Shown: piece by piece, positions 34,147-45,941 of the stretch
Numbering within the stretch: position 1 is the stretch's first letter
Layout: each line of letters begins with the position of its first letter
DNA from: Hahella sp. HN01
GTDB taxonomy: Bacteria > Pseudomonadota > Gammaproteobacteria > Pseudomonadales > Oleiphilaceae
DNA: 64,000 nt
Assembly: GCF_018986435.1 (NCBI RefSeq)
Contig: NZ_JAHMIN010000001.1
Span: forward strand, 190,858-254,857
Direction of reading: 5' to 3'
Notes under the pieces: model-generated
The model's database searches: none
Told to the model about the DNA's origin: nothing
The model's input: only the letters and a program-made list of their open reading frames with translations
Translations under genes and position numbers: made by a program

Positions 34147-36867
34147 ATGACTGAACAAAGCGACCAGGCATTAACGGAAGCGCCGCCAATCAGGCTTGAT
34201 CCGCGTCTCATATTTGACGCCGACGCCTACGCCACGCTTCTAAGAGAAGGAAAGCCCACCCTGGGCTTTCTGAAGCAATCTCTACAGAGCGCCACAGAGC
34301 GACTGCACGAACAATTCAAATCCGGCGCCCCTATCAGAGAGCTGGTTTCCGGCCGGGCCGCCTATATTGATCAGGTGCTCAAAGCCTTGTGGCTGGGCGC
34401 AGACTGGTCTGATCCAGATAAAATATGCCTTCTTGCGGTCGGTGGGTATGGGCGCAATGAGCTCCTCCCCCACTCTGACATTGATTTATTAATCCTGCTT
34501 GATGATGGCGCTGATATCAGCGAATTCGGTCCCGCGATTGAAGGATTCATTACCCTGCTGTGGGACCTCAACCTCGACATTGGCCATAGCGTCCGCACGG
34601 TATCGGAGTCGATAGCCAAAGCGGCGACAGATATCACCATCGCCACGAACTTACTGGAAACCCGCACTCTAGCGGGAGCGCCACAGCTTCGGGGCCAGCT
34701 CAGTCGTCGCGCTTATTCAGATGAATCCTGGACGGACCAACGCTTTTTCAGCGCCAAGAGAGACGAGCAGCTGGAAAGGCATCAGAAATACGGTGATACC
34801 GAATACAATCTTGAACCCAATATCAAGACATCCCCAGGCACACTGCGCGATATTCAAACCATCGGCTGGATCACCAAGCGCCACTTCTGCAATGAAAGCA
34901 GCGACAGCGAAACGGCTTACGACTTCCTGACGGCTGATGAGTACAGCACTTTGCGCGAGGGCGAAGCCTATCTTTGGCGCCTAAGGTACGGCCTGCAGAT
35001 GCTGGCGGGACGTAACGAAAACAGACTGCTGTTCGACCATCAACGCTCACTGGCCAATCTATTGGGATATATTGACCGCGAAGATGAACTCGGCGTCGAA
35101 CAGATGATGCAGGAGTACTACCGCTACGCCATGGCGCTAGGCGAACTTAACGACGTGGTGCTGCAATACTTCGATGAAATTATCCTGCATGCCGATGACG
35201 AGGAAGTCATCGTACCGCTCAACAGACGCTTTCATATCCGCAATGACTATATAGAGGCCATCAACAACCAGACCTTCGCCTACCAGCCTTTCGCCTTAGT
35301 GGAGGTTTTTCTGCTGATGGCGCAAAGCCCTCAGGTCAGAGGCATTCGCGCCAACACCATTCGGGCGATCAGAGCGCACCGACACCTGATAGACGACAAG
35401 TTCCGCAGCGACTTGGCCAACACGTCTCTATTTATGGAGATTTTAAAAACGCCTCACGCCCTGCATCGCACACTTTCGTCTATGAAGCGCTATGGCGTGC
35501 TAGGCAAATATCTCCCGGAATTTGGTCGCATTGTCGGCAAGATGCAGCACGACCTATTCCATATTTACACCGTGGATGCGCACACCATTCACGTGATTCG
35601 CAACATGATCCGCCTGCGCAACCCCGAAAGCGTCAAAGATTACCCACTGGCGACCCGACTGGTGTATCGACTGCCCAAGCTTGAGCTTCTATACATTGCC
35701 GGCATATACCACGACATAGCAAAAGGACGCGGCGGCGATCATTCAGAACTGGGCGCAGAAGATGTTGAGGCGTTCTGTAAAAGGCATCATCTCAGCCAGC
35801 GCGACACCAGCCTGGTGGCGTGGCTGGTGCGCAACCATTTGTTGATGTCGATGACGGCGCAACGCAAAGATCCATCAGACCCTGAAGTGATTCATGAGTT
35901 CGCCAGCAAGATCGACTCGCAAATACATCTGGACTACCTCTATACACTGACTGTTTGCGACATCAGCGCCACCAACCCCAAATTATGGAACACTTGGCGC
36001 GCAGCTCTTTTGCGACAGCTCTACAGCGAAACCAAACGGGCAATCCGCCGCGGCCTGGATACGCCGCCCGACCGCAGTCAGTGGGTGGCGGACACCCAGA
36101 CCGAGGCCCGCGAGATATTACACTCGCAGGATTTTGGCGACGACAATATCGACGCCATCTGGGACGCTCTGGAAGAAGAGTATTTTTTGCAGGACTCCAC
36201 CGGAGAGATAGCATGGCAGACCGCCGCTATCATTCGGCATAGCGACTCCACAGAGCCGCTCGTATTAATTCGCGACGCCAAGGGCGGTGAAGCGGAAGGC
36301 TTCATGCAAATCATGGTGTATCAGCGGGCTCGCGACGACTTATTCGCCGCCACCACCGCCACGCTGGAGCAACTACGCCTGAACATTGCCGAAGCCCGAA
36401 TTAACTGCGCCACTGACAGATTCAGTCTTGGCTCATTTGTGGTCAGCAGCGCCGACGCAGACACAAGCGGCTCAGTCAGCAAGAAGCAGATCTCCCAGCG
36501 TTTGGAAAGGGAGTTAAGCAACCCCGAACACTACCCTAATGTCATCAAGCGGCGGACGCCCCGACAGCTGAAACATTTTTACTTTCCGACTGAAGTCACT
36601 TTCAGCAATGACACCGTTAACCAACGCACGGTCATGGAGATTATCACTCCAGACCGCCCGGGGCTGCTCGCCCGTATCGGCAGCATTCTGCTGGAGCATG
36701 AGGTCGAACTCGTCACAGCCCGCATCGCAACGCTTGGCGAGCGAGTGGAAGACGTTTTCGTTCTGACAGATATTGATGGGGCTCCCTTGAGCGACCCTGA
36801 GCTATGCCGAACATTGCGCGACGATATCTGCGGGCAATTGGACCAACAGAACAGTAAAGAACTATAG
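34147..36867 (+). CDS. glnD: Bifunctional uridylyltransferase/uridylyl-removing enzyme GlnD
   Basis: A 906-residue nitrogen sensor that uridylylates and deuridylylates PII in response to glutamine. The nucleotidyltransferase site is GGYGRNELLPHSDIDLL. The HD hydrolase domain has YHDIAKGRGGDHSELGA. Two ACT domains form the C terminus, and the last contains ITPDRPGLLARIGSILLEHE. All active-site residues expected for both activities are present. It is next to map, as in Pseudomonas and E. coli, and precedes dapC. Confidence 0.98.
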   Translation: MTEQSDQALTEAPPIRLDPRLIFDADAYATLLREGKPTLGFLKQSLQSATERLHEQFKSGAPIRELVSGRAAYIDQVLKALWLGADWSDPDKICLLAVGGYGRNELLPHSDIDLLILLDDGADISEFGPAIEGFITLLWDLNLDIGHSVRTVSESIAKAATDITIATNLLETRTLAGAPQLRGQLSRRAYSDESWTDQRFFSAKRDEQLERHQKYGDTEYNLEPNIKTSPGTLRDIQTIGWITKRHFCNESSDSETAYDFLTADEYSTLREGEAYLWRLRYGLQMLAGRNENRLLFDHQRSLANLLGYIDREDELGVEQMMQEYYRYAMALGELNDVVLQYFDEIILHADDEEVIVPLNRRFHIRNDYIEAINNQTFAYQPFALVEVFLLMAQSPQVRGIRANTIRAIRAHRHLIDDKFRSDLANTSLFMEILKTPHALHRTLSSMKRYGVLGKYLPEFGRIVGKMQHDLFHIYTVDAHTIHVIRNMIRLRNPESVKDYPLATRLVYRLPKLELLYIAGIYHDIAKGRGGDHSELGAEDVEAFCKRHHLSQRDTSLVAWLVRNHLLMSMTAQRKDPSDPEVIHEFASKIDSQIHLDYLYTLTVCDISATNPKLWNTWRAALLRQLYSETKRAIRRGLDTPPDRSQWVADTQTEAREILHSQDFGDDNIDAIWDALEEEYFLQDSTGEIAWQTAAIIRHSDSTEPLVLIRDAKGGEAEGFMQIMVYQRARDDLFAATTATLEQLRLNIAEARINCATDRFSLGSFVVSSADADTSGSVSKKQISQRLERELSNPEHYPNVIKRRTPRQLKHFYFPTEVTFSNDTVNQRTVMEIITPDRPGLLARIGSILLEHEVELVTARIATLGERVEDVFVLTDIDGAPLSDPELCRTLRDDICGQLDQQNSKEL

Positions 36868-36911
36868 TCATCTCCCTGATTGACGACAGGCTCTGGAGTA
36901 ACGACAAAGAT

Positions 36912-38105
36912 ATGAACCCAAACCTTTCTCGTCTGCAGCCGTACCCGTTTGAAAAACTGGCGCAGCTGAAGCAATCCGCCCAACCGCCAGAGCACCTGCC
37001 CCATATAGCGCTTTCTATCGGCGAGCCCAAACACGCACCGCCAGAGTTTGCCTTGGACGTGCTGCGGAATAATATGAGCGCTCTTTCACGCTATCCCACG
37101 ACCAAGGGAGAGCCCGAACTCCGCCAAGCCATCGCCAGCTGGCTGGAGAAGCGCTTCAATCTGACGGGAGGAATAGATCCGGAGTCTCAAGTACTGCCAG
37201 TCAATGGCACTCGAGAGGCCCTGTTCGCCTTTGCGCAGGCCGTTATCGATCCTACTCAGGACACCCTTGTCGTCAGCCCAAACCCGTTTTACCAGATATA
37301 TGAAGGCGCTGCTTATCTGGCAGGGGCGGAACCCTATTTTTTGCCTTGCGACGCAAGCAATAGTTTCATCCCCGACTTTGACTCCGTCCCAAACTCCATT
37401 TGGCGACGCTGCCAGCTCCTGTTTCTTTGCTCTCCTGGCAACCCGACCGGTCGCGTTATCCCTGCTGAGACACTACAGAAACTGATTTCTCTGGCTGATG
37501 AGCACAATTTCATTATTGCTTCAGACGAGTGCTACTCGGAGATATATTTCGATGAGTCCGCCGCGCCCATTGGCTTGCTGGAAGCCTGCGCCAAATTGGG
37601 CAGACAGGATTATCGTCGTTGCGTCGTATTTCACAGCCTGTCAAAACGTTCAAACGTTCCGGGGCTCAGGTCAGGTTTCGTTGCAGGGGATGCGAACATA
37701 CTTCGAGAGTTTCTTTGTTACCGCACTTACCATGGCTGCTCAATGCCCATCCCGACGCAGCTTGCCTCCATCGCACTTTGGAGCGACGAAGAACATGTAC
37801 GACAAAATCGCACCCAGTATGTGAGTAAATTTCATAGCTTTAAGGAAATACTTGCTCCGTGCTGGCCACTTGAGATGCCTGACGCCGCCTTTTACTTCTG
37901 GGCGCACACGCCAATTCCTGACGATGTCTTTGCGCAACGCCTTTATGCGGAGAAAAACCTCACCGTTTTACCCGGACGTTTTCTAGGGCGCGAGCAGCAA
38001 GGCGTCAACCCAGGAACTGGACGCGCCCGCATGGCGCTAGTCGCCTCAGTGGATGAATGCATTGAGGCCGCCCAGCGCATCAAGTCATTTATAGAGTCAC
38101 TGTGA
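36912..38105 (+). CDS. dapC: Succinyldiaminopimelate transaminase
   Basis: A 397-residue fold-type I PLP aminotransferase, the DapC step of the succinylase route to meso-diaminopimelate and lysine. The PLP lysine lies in FHSLSKRSNVPGLRSGFVAG. LCSPGNPTGRVIP and the DECYSEIYF motif (Asp that contacts the pyridine N) are visible. The close placement with dapD and dapE supports the specific role. On sequence alone other class I aminotransferases would remain possible. It is 44 bases after glnD. Confidence 0.93.
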   Translation: MNPNLSRLQPYPFEKLAQLKQSAQPPEHLPHIALSIGEPKHAPPEFALDVLRNNMSALSRYPTTKGEPELRQAIASWLEKRFNLTGGIDPESQVLPVNGTREALFAFAQAVIDPTQDTLVVSPNPFYQIYEGAAYLAGAEPYFLPCDASNSFIPDFDSVPNSIWRRCQLLFLCSPGNPTGRVIPAETLQKLISLADEHNFIIASDECYSEIYFDESAAPIGLLEACAKLGRQDYRRCVVFHSLSKRSNVPGLRSGFVAGDANILREFLCYRTYHGCSMPIPTQLASIALWSDEEHVRQNRTQYVSKFHSFKEILAPCWPLEMPDAAFYFWAHTPIPDDVFAQRLYAEKNLTVLPGRFLGREQQGVNPGTGRARMALVASVDECIEAAQRIKSFIESL

Positions 38106-38170
38106 ACAGCTCGTTACGAGCGCGCAACTCAAAACGGGAACAACCGTAAAACAACAGGTGAAATGGTCCA

Positions 38171-38521
38171 ATGAGTTTGAAAGTGTACGGAATCAGCAAC
38201 TGCGACACCGTAAAGAAAGCTAGAAAGTGGCTGGAAGCCAATAATATTGAATATACTTTTCACGACTTTAAAAAGTCTGGCGTTCCTCAAGACAACCTGG
38301 AAGCCTGGCTTAACGCAGTCGGCGTGGAAACGTTAGTCAACAAAAGGGGAACCACTTGGCGCAAACTCTCGGACTCAGATAAGTCCGATATAGAATCAGG
38401 GACCAAGACGAAAGAATTACTGTCGGAGCACAGCTCCGTTATCAAACGTCCGGTGATAGAGACACCATCAGGAGACATCATTACAGGCTTTACACCATCC
38501 CAACTGGAAAAATACGCCTGA
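38171..38521 (+). CDS. ArsC/Spx-family protein (YffB-like)
   Basis: A 116-residue thioredoxin-fold protein of the ArsC/Spx family. The single cysteine is in YGISNCDTVKKARKWLE and the conserved region NKRGTTWRKL follows. It resembles E. coli YffB and the protein found between dapC and dapD in Pseudomonas, rather than a true arsenate reductase, since no ars genes are near. YffB-like proteins have been suggested to be glutathione-dependent thiol reductases. The function is unproven. Its location between dap genes is conserved but unexplained. Confidence 0.88.
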   Translation: MSLKVYGISNCDTVKKARKWLEANNIEYTFHDFKKSGVPQDNLEAWLNAVGVETLVNKRGTTWRKLSDSDKSDIESGTKTKELLSEHSSVIKRPVIETPSGDIITGFTPSQLEKYA

Positions 38522-38595
38522 ATGAATTGCAGTCTCCCGACACCGGAGCAACAGACATTCAAAGACATTAAACACTAAGCAAAGAAGGTACTATC

Positions 38596-40889
<2,294 letters not shown>

Positions 40890-40920
40890 ACTCAATAATT
40901 AGCAGGCCGGAGCTGAGCCT

Positions 40921-41223
40921 ATGACCTCGCCCAATCCCAGTATCATAAAGCGACTGATGCAGCGATTGCTAAAGCGGGATTACGATCAGGCGCGCGCTTT
41001 TCAGTGCTTTCTGTGCGGTGGCGTTACAGCAATATGCGCCATGGCGACGCTGGTGATCTCTAATGCGACGCACTCCGCCACACTGGCTCAGGACCTGCTA
41101 AACCTGATCGTGCTTGCGCTGCTTATTTTAGGCCTAGTAATGGCGGCGTATGGCTATATTCGCTTACTTATTATACGTTTATCCAATTTCGCCAACGACA
41201 GTGGCAACCGGAAAGAGTCCTGA
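40921..41223 (+). CDS. Small two-span membrane protein, unknown
   Basis: A 100-residue protein that I do not recognise. A basic N terminus (MQRLLKRDYDQAR) precedes two hydrophobic helices, around residues 28-47 and 57-85. The short cytoplasmic tail is hydrophilic. GGAGCTGAGCCT before the ATG provides a ribosome site. It lies 31 bases after dapE and 3 bases before the next unknown gene, so the three are probably one transcript. Confidence 0.65.
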   Translation: MTSPNPSIIKRLMQRLLKRDYDQARAFQCFLCGGVTAICAMATLVISNATHSATLAQDLLNLIVLALLILGLVMAAYGYIRLLIIRLSNFANDSGNRKES

Positions 41224-41226
41224 TAT

Positions 41227-41622
41227 ATGCAAAATCCCCCCCGCTATCCCGATATCGAAATCTATATTCTGGACACAAATCTCCCAGATATATGCGAATG
41301 GCTAAAGAAACATCTAACGATTAAGGGAGCCCCCTTGGTGGAGGGAAACACACACAAGATCCACACCAACTACGACGGCGCCGACATTCCTGTCATCGTT
41401 GTTGAAAAAGCTTCCGGCAAACGCTTCACAAGCGTTTGGTTCGACTCCTCCTCCACCCCCTGGGAAACGGATCTGGACTGTGCTCGCAGCGCATTCTCAG
41501 CCCTCAATAAAGAGGTGCGCTGCTCTGCAAGCGGCTGGATCGAAGAAGAGGAAGAAGATGCGCCTGATCTATGGTGGAAAATCAATCAGCACGGCGAGAA
41601 ACAGTGTAACTGGAAAGATTAA
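41227..41622 (+). CDS. Conserved-looking hypothetical cytoplasmic protein
   Basis: A 131-residue acidic protein that I cannot assign. It has no signal or membrane segment. It has an N-terminal IEIYILDTNLPDICEWL, a central VIVVEKASGKRFTSVWFDSS, and an acidic run (EEEEEDAPDLWW) near the end. A run of seven C (41236-41242) occurs in codons 4-6. It is probably co-transcribed with the small membrane protein upstream and ends at a terminator. Confidence 0.65.
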   Translation: MQNPPRYPDIEIYILDTNLPDICEWLKKHLTIKGAPLVEGNTHKIHTNYDGADIPVIVVEKASGKRFTSVWFDSSSTPWETDLDCARSAFSALNKEVRCSASGWIEEEEEDAPDLWWKINQHGEKQCNWKD

Positions 41623-41645
41623 AGGGCGGTTAAACCGCCCTTTTA
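41621..41645 (+). terminator. Intrinsic terminator, probably bidirectional
   Basis: AAAGGGCGG (41621-41629) and CCGCCCTTT (41635-41643) form a 9-bp stem with a 5-base loop and a T run. It lies between the convergent unknown gene and the cold-shock-domain gene and has T-rich flanks on both strands. Confidence 0.85.
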
Positions 41646-41667
41646 ACGTCTACCTGCAAAGTAGTGA

Positions 41668-42144
41668 TCAGCGAACGGGAGAGACATCCTCCGCCTGAAG
41701 ACCTTTATCCCCTTCCACTGTCCGGAACCTCACTTTCTGTCCCTGACGCAAAGAACGATGACCTCTGCCCCGAATTGAGCGGAAGTGAACAAATATGTCA
41801 TCGCCACCTTCGCGCGTAATAAAGCCAAATCCCTTATTCGGATTAAACCACTTAACAATACCCGACTCGCGCTCGTCATTGGCGTTATCTTCCTCATAAG
41901 CCTCTTCCGAGCTTCCAGACAATATCGCCGGCAAAAAGCCAGCCAGAATGAATAGCACAGCGGTGATCAAATAAACGCCAATGCCTGCGCCAGAAGTTAA
42001 GAGGCTCGTTAATCCACTGCCGTCCGCCATGAAGGAAAAAGTGGGCTGCATACCGAAAAGACTCAGCGCAACGCCAAGCACGATAGGAAGAATAAGACCG
42101 GCAATCACTGCAATCATCATTTTTACTGAATTATTATCTTTCAT
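41668..42144 (-). CDS. Membrane-anchored cold-shock-domain protein
   Basis: A 158-residue protein with two N-terminal membrane helices (about residues 9-30 and 52-75). An acidic linker ([17 protein letters not shown]) follows, then a C-terminal cold-shock domain. The RNP1 motif is intact in [15 protein letters not shown] and RNP2 in DIFVHFRSI, so nucleic-acid binding is likely. The arrangement would place an RNA- or ssDNA-binding domain at the inner face of the cytoplasmic membrane. The usual soluble CspA is only the C-terminal 70 residues. The gene is monocistronic. A role in cold adaptation or membrane-localised RNA handling is inference. Confidence 0.85.
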   Translation of the reverse strand: MKDNNSVKMMIAVIAGLILPIVLGVALSLFGMQPTFSFMADGSGLTSLLTSGAGIGVYLITAVLFILAGFLPAILSGSSEEAYEEDNANDERESGIVKWFNPNKGFGFITREGGDDIFVHFRSIRGRGHRSLRQGQKVRFRTVEGDKGLQAEDVSPVR

Positions 42145-42545
42145 TTATTAACTCTACAAATAATTATTTTGGAACAAAAAACACCCCAATGGCTGAGATG
42201 GAGAGACTTACGAGTGTGTTTCATATCATTCCGAAAACGGCATGGATGATACCGAAAGTCCCCTCCACCAAGCCTAAACATCAGAGCGCCGGTTCGGTCA
42301 GCATATAGACCCGAGCGGAAATCTTTAGAAAACCAGCTAGACTAAAAAGCGACCGACAAAATAAAAAAGGCTTCTCCGAACGCTCTGCTCTCGATGATTT
42401 AGAATCGAAATCATCTAAGAAGTCCTTATAATAGCAAATCGAGACATATATTACGTAGTACGCGGGTACAACTTTATGACTTATGGCCTATATTTTTTGG
42501 CCGCCCGCTCCTACCAGACGTTCGACTGAGGTTAAGGGCTAACGA
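42145..42545. other. Intergenic region between the cold-shock gene and slyX
   Basis: This is 401 bases without a recognisable gene. It holds a perfect 8-bp inverted repeat, GATGATTT/AAATCATC (42393-42400 and 42408-42415, 7-base loop). A possible plus-strand promoter has -10 TATAAT at 42427-42432 and a poor -35 TCGAAA at 42405-42410. The repeat would overlap this -35. Both divergent genes are probably driven from here. Confidence 0.4.
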
Positions 42546-42746
42546 ATGGAACAAAGAGTCACCGACCTGGAAACCAAGCTTGCTTTCCTGGACGACCTGA
42601 TCACATCGCTCAACGATACAATCTACCAACAAGACAGGCGGATTGAAAAACTGGAGAGCCAGCTGGACAACCTGCGCGAACAACTTGAGAGCGTGAGAGA
42701 GCTGTTGCCTGAAGATGGAGAAGAGGGGCCGCCTCCGCATTATTGA
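42546..42746 (+). CDS. slyX: SlyX family protein
   Basis: A 66-residue coiled-coil protein. MEQRVTDLETKLAFLDDLI, LNDTIYQQDRRIEKLE and the C-terminal EEGPPPHY are the SlyX signature. The family is widespread in gammaproteobacteria and its role is unclear. AAGGG lies 7 bases before the ATG. It is the last ordinary gene before the AT-rich glycan cluster and so marks that cluster's left edge. Confidence 0.93.
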   Translation: MEQRVTDLETKLAFLDDLITSLNDTIYQQDRRIEKLESQLDNLREQLESVRELLPEDGEEGPPPHY

Positions 42747-42811
42747 TACTGCAACCAGCAATATGCTCGACAAGAAATAACCTAATCCAGCCTAATCGCC
42801 GTATTTAAAAA

Positions 42812-44038
42812 ATGTTGGGAAAAGCTGCCCTTTATACATTCATTCGCCAATCATCTTCGGCATTGATAAGCCTTGTGGCAAACCTATACTTAGCCAAGCA
42901 GCTTTCTCCAGCAGGTATGGGTAAATACTCTTTCTTCATGGTTACTGGCAGCTTGCTTACCACTATATTCTCATTCTCAATAGCGAATATAACCGCAAGA
43001 AGTATTGCATCTGCTCCCAGCATAGGTGAACGTGAAAGCGCAATATCAACATCCTACACTTTGATGGTGTTTGCAATTTCGGCACTAATAGTAGCTCTCA
43101 TACTTTCCAAAATGTTAGGCTTACTCGGCGACTATAGTGACTTAGTACTCTTATATCTAGGACTCTACACCAGCCTATCGATCATAAGGGAGTGGCTTGC
43201 TTCGGTATGTCTAGCTCTTGAAGAAATAAAAGTTTTTAATTGGATTCATTTATCATCAAGCATATTGTTTCTCATGATGCTTCCTGCGATAAATATTAAT
43301 GAGTCAAACTGGTCAATCGCCGCGGCCTTACAAATAGCATCTATTACAATAGCAATACCATCAATAGCTTACCAGCCGTTAAAGCATTATATTCGCTACT
43401 GCAGACTAGCTCCTGGGAATCTTAAAAGCATATATAGCTACGGCTACAAAATATACTTTGCCAATTTAATTTCTTTTATTAGCTTGCGCATACAGTACTA
43501 TCTAATAGAAGCGCTACTTGGAGCGAGACACTTAGGAGCCTTTGCAATTGGAAACAGCATTATAGAAAAGTCTGGGATGCCCGCACAGTCAATTGCAACT
43601 GTGCTATTCCCAGACTCAGCAAGATCAAAAGAGTCGCTTACAAGAAAGTCAAAAACATTAAAACTAGCGTTAGCTGCAGCACTGATCACCGCCCTCATAT
43701 CTCTAACAATAATACTTCTATCAAACTATATCCTTCTAGATATTATAGGTGACAACTACCGGACGACACTGGTGGCCATATCGAGCCTCACTCCTGGCAT
43801 CATTGCTTGGTCAGCAGTCAGAGTCTTAGCTTCAGATATGGCGGGAAGGGGATACTCAGGTAAAAACCTAATAATAAGCACATCCGTACTAGCAGGAGTA
43901 TGCTTATCCATACTGGCTAGTTACCAATACGGCTTAGGTGCAATATGCACTGCCATTTCAACAAGCTACACGCTAGGGCTAGTGATTACTTATATCCTTT
44001 TTCAGTCAACTTATAGAGAAAACTTACTAAAATGCTAA
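42812..44038 (+). CDS. Wzx-like polysaccharide flippase
   Basis: A 408-residue polytopic protein of the MOP/MATE-like exporter group with about 12 membrane helices spread over its length. It starts TFIRQSSSALISLVANLYLA and has AKQLSPAGMGKYSFFMV, a typical Wzx opening. The expected role is to flip undecaprenyl-linked sugars across the inner membrane. It leads the seven-gene glycan cluster and overlaps the methyltransferase start by 7 bases. Codon use is clearly more AT-rich than that of slyX and upstream genes. No strong ribosome site is visible. Confidence 0.88.
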   Translation: MLGKAALYTFIRQSSSALISLVANLYLAKQLSPAGMGKYSFFMVTGSLLTTIFSFSIANITARSIASAPSIGERESAISTSYTLMVFAISALIVALILSKMLGLLGDYSDLVLLYLGLYTSLSIIREWLASVCLALEEIKVFNWIHLSSSILFLMMLPAININESNWSIAAALQIASITIAIPSIAYQPLKHYIRYCRLAPGNLKSIYSYGYKIYFANLISFISLRIQYYLIEALLGARHLGAFAIGNSIIEKSGMPAQSIATVLFPDSARSKESLTRKSKTLKLALAAALITALISLTIILLSNYILLDIIGDNYRTTLVAISSLTPGIIAWSAVRVLASDMAGRGYSGKNLIISTSVLAGVCLSILASYQYGLGAICTAISTSYTLGLVITYILFQSTYRENLLKC

Positions 44039-44703
44039 TCTCTCCTGAAACTGAAGCTTATTTAACCGGAGAAAAATTTACAAATTCCGGTAGGTTTAAA
44101 ATCATTTCTGAGAGACAGCTTCTCGATAGAAATCAACATATACTGAACATATGTAAAGAAAGATCAGTACTGCATGTTGGCTGTTGCGATCATATTCCGC
44201 TAATTGAAAAAAAGATAAAGCGGGGGTCTCATCTTCACAGTCTTTTGAATACCCATACAAAGAAATGTATAGGATTGGATATCGACGAGAAGTCAATAAG
44301 TTATTTAAAAGAGATTGGTATCAGCAACATTTTCACTCCTGAAACGCTGCCACAAGATAAGTACGACGTATGTCTTGCAGCAGACGTTATAGAACATGTC
44401 GGCAATGTTCAGTCATTTTTAAACGAAATAAACCGTCATGATTTCAAGACTCTCGTTATAACAACACCAAATGCGCTTAGAATAAAAAACTTTACATCCT
44501 TAAAGTACGAAGAAATTAATTCTGATCATCGATACTGGTTTTCGCCCTATACTTTATGCAAAACAATCACAGAAGCCGGCTATATAATAAAGAACGTAAT
44601 TTATGGACATAGGCCCAAAAAATTGAACTTCATCTACAATGCGTTCTTTAGCTATTTCCCAAAATACAGAGACGATCTAATCATAGTTTCAGAAAAAAAA
44701 TGA
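44032..44703 (+). CDS. SAM-dependent methyltransferase (class I)
   Basis: A 223-residue Rossmann-fold methyltransferase. Motif I is VLHVGCCDHIP, the acidic post-I residue is in CIGLDIDEKSI, and the region before the fourth strand is DVCLAADVIEHVGNVQSFL, as in glycan-modifying methyltransferases. Motif I has only one glycine, so it is a slightly degenerate form. In this context it probably methylates a sugar of the cluster's glycan. It overlaps the flippase stop by 7 bases and the next gene by 4 (ATGA). Confidence 0.85.
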   Translation: MLISPETEAYLTGEKFTNSGRFKIISERQLLDRNQHILNICKERSVLHVGCCDHIPLIEKKIKRGSHLHSLLNTHTKKCIGLDIDEKSISYLKEIGISNIFTPETLPQDKYDVCLAADVIEHVGNVQSFLNEINRHDFKTLVITTPNALRIKNFTSLKYEEINSDHRYWFSPYTLCKTITEAGYIIKNVIYGHRPKKLNFIYNAFFSYFPKYRDDLIIVSEKK

Positions 44704-45941
44704 TGGAACTGATACTTTTCACAAATTACTTCCCTTTCGAAACGAGCGGCAGCGAGCATATTTTCGTAAACACAGAGCTTAGATTTCTTTCAAATCATTT
44801 TAAAAAAATACGAATAGTCCCCGCCAAAACTGAGGGAAAGGCAGTCCATCTAGACACTGACAAATACACGTTAGATACCTCACTTGCTCGAGAGCTTAAA
44901 AAGGGGAGGCTTCATAAATTAAGCAGTTTTTTAAAATGGCAAGGCTCCATCTTAGAAGTGTTTAAACACGTACATTTAAAGTCTATCCATGGACTCTTAT
45001 TTACAGTAAGAGACGCCAGTATCGCTCAGTCCGTTAAGTCTTGGGCCAAAAAAAATATATCTTCAAATAGTCCCTCCCTACTATACACCTACTGGGCTTC
45101 TCCAGTAACTCTTGGATTATGCTCTTTTCGAGATGAAAATAGCCTAACAAAAGTAGTAACCAGGGTCCATGGCTACGATTTATACCAAGAGCGATACCGA
45201 AAAAACTATATTCCGTGGCACCGCCAGATACTATCAAGCCCCAATACAGTATATACCGTATGTAAGCAAGCCAAAGAGTATATAAAGGAAAAATACGGAA
45301 TAGATAACAATATTAAGTTATCCTATCTAGGTACTTTCAACCCCCACCACAAGGTTCGGCGATCAACTGACACCAAGCTCAGAGTATTATCTTGCTCTCA
45401 TATAAACAAAGTAAAAAACGTACCCTTTATTGCAGAAACCCTAAAAGCGTTTTGTCTTAAAAACTCTATTTCAGTGACCTGGACACACATAGGGAATGGA
45501 ATAGAAATGAATAGTGTAACGAGAGCATTAAAAGACAGACCAGGAAATCTTAAAGTTGAATTATTGGGCGAACTAACATCAGAGGAAGTATACGATTATT
45601 ATAGGAGCAACCCCGTAGATTTATTTATACACTTGAGCCACTCAGAAGGATTACCGGTTGTATTACAGGAAGCCGCCAGCTTTGGTATTCCGATCATGTC
45701 ATCTGATGTTGGAGGATGCTCAGAAATTGTTGATAGCACAAACGGATTTCTTCTTTCTATTAGGCCTGATACAGCGGAAACTGTAGGAGTTTTGGAGAAG
45801 TTTGTTAAATTAAGTAACGAAGTGGTTGACTCAATGAGAGAGGCCTCTTTTCTAAAGTGGAGCAAGCATTTTAATGCTGAGAAGAACTACTCTATATTCT
45901 CAAGTGAACTTAAACACTTGGCTTCAAGGAATGATGAATGA
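44700..45941 (+). CDS. GT-B glycosyltransferase (family 4-like)
   Basis: A 413-residue GT-B fold enzyme. The retaining GT4 signature EX7E is seen in HSEGLPVVLQEAASFGIPI, followed by SSDVGGCSEIV. The N-terminal half begins ILFTNYFPFETSGSEHIF. There is no signal peptide, so it acts at the cytoplasmic face. It overlaps its neighbours by four bases on each side (ATGA), showing translational coupling. Donor and acceptor sugars are unknown. Confidence 0.88.
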   Translation: MMELILFTNYFPFETSGSEHIFVNTELRFLSNHFKKIRIVPAKTEGKAVHLDTDKYTLDTSLARELKKGRLHKLSSFLKWQGSILEVFKHVHLKSIHGLLFTVRDASIAQSVKSWAKKNISSNSPSLLYTYWASPVTLGLCSFRDENSLTKVVTRVHGYDLYQERYRKNYIPWHRQILSSPNTVYTVCKQAKEYIKEKYGIDNNIKLSYLGTFNPHHKVRRSTDTKLRVLSCSHINKVKNVPFIAETLKAFCLKNSISVTWTHIGNGIEMNSVTRALKDRPGNLKVELLGELTSEEVYDYYRSNPVDLFIHLSHSEGLPVVLQEAASFGIPIMSSDVGGCSEIVDSTNGFLLSIRPDTAETVGVLEKFVKLSNEVVDSMREASFLKWSKHFNAEKNYSIFSSELKHLASRNDE

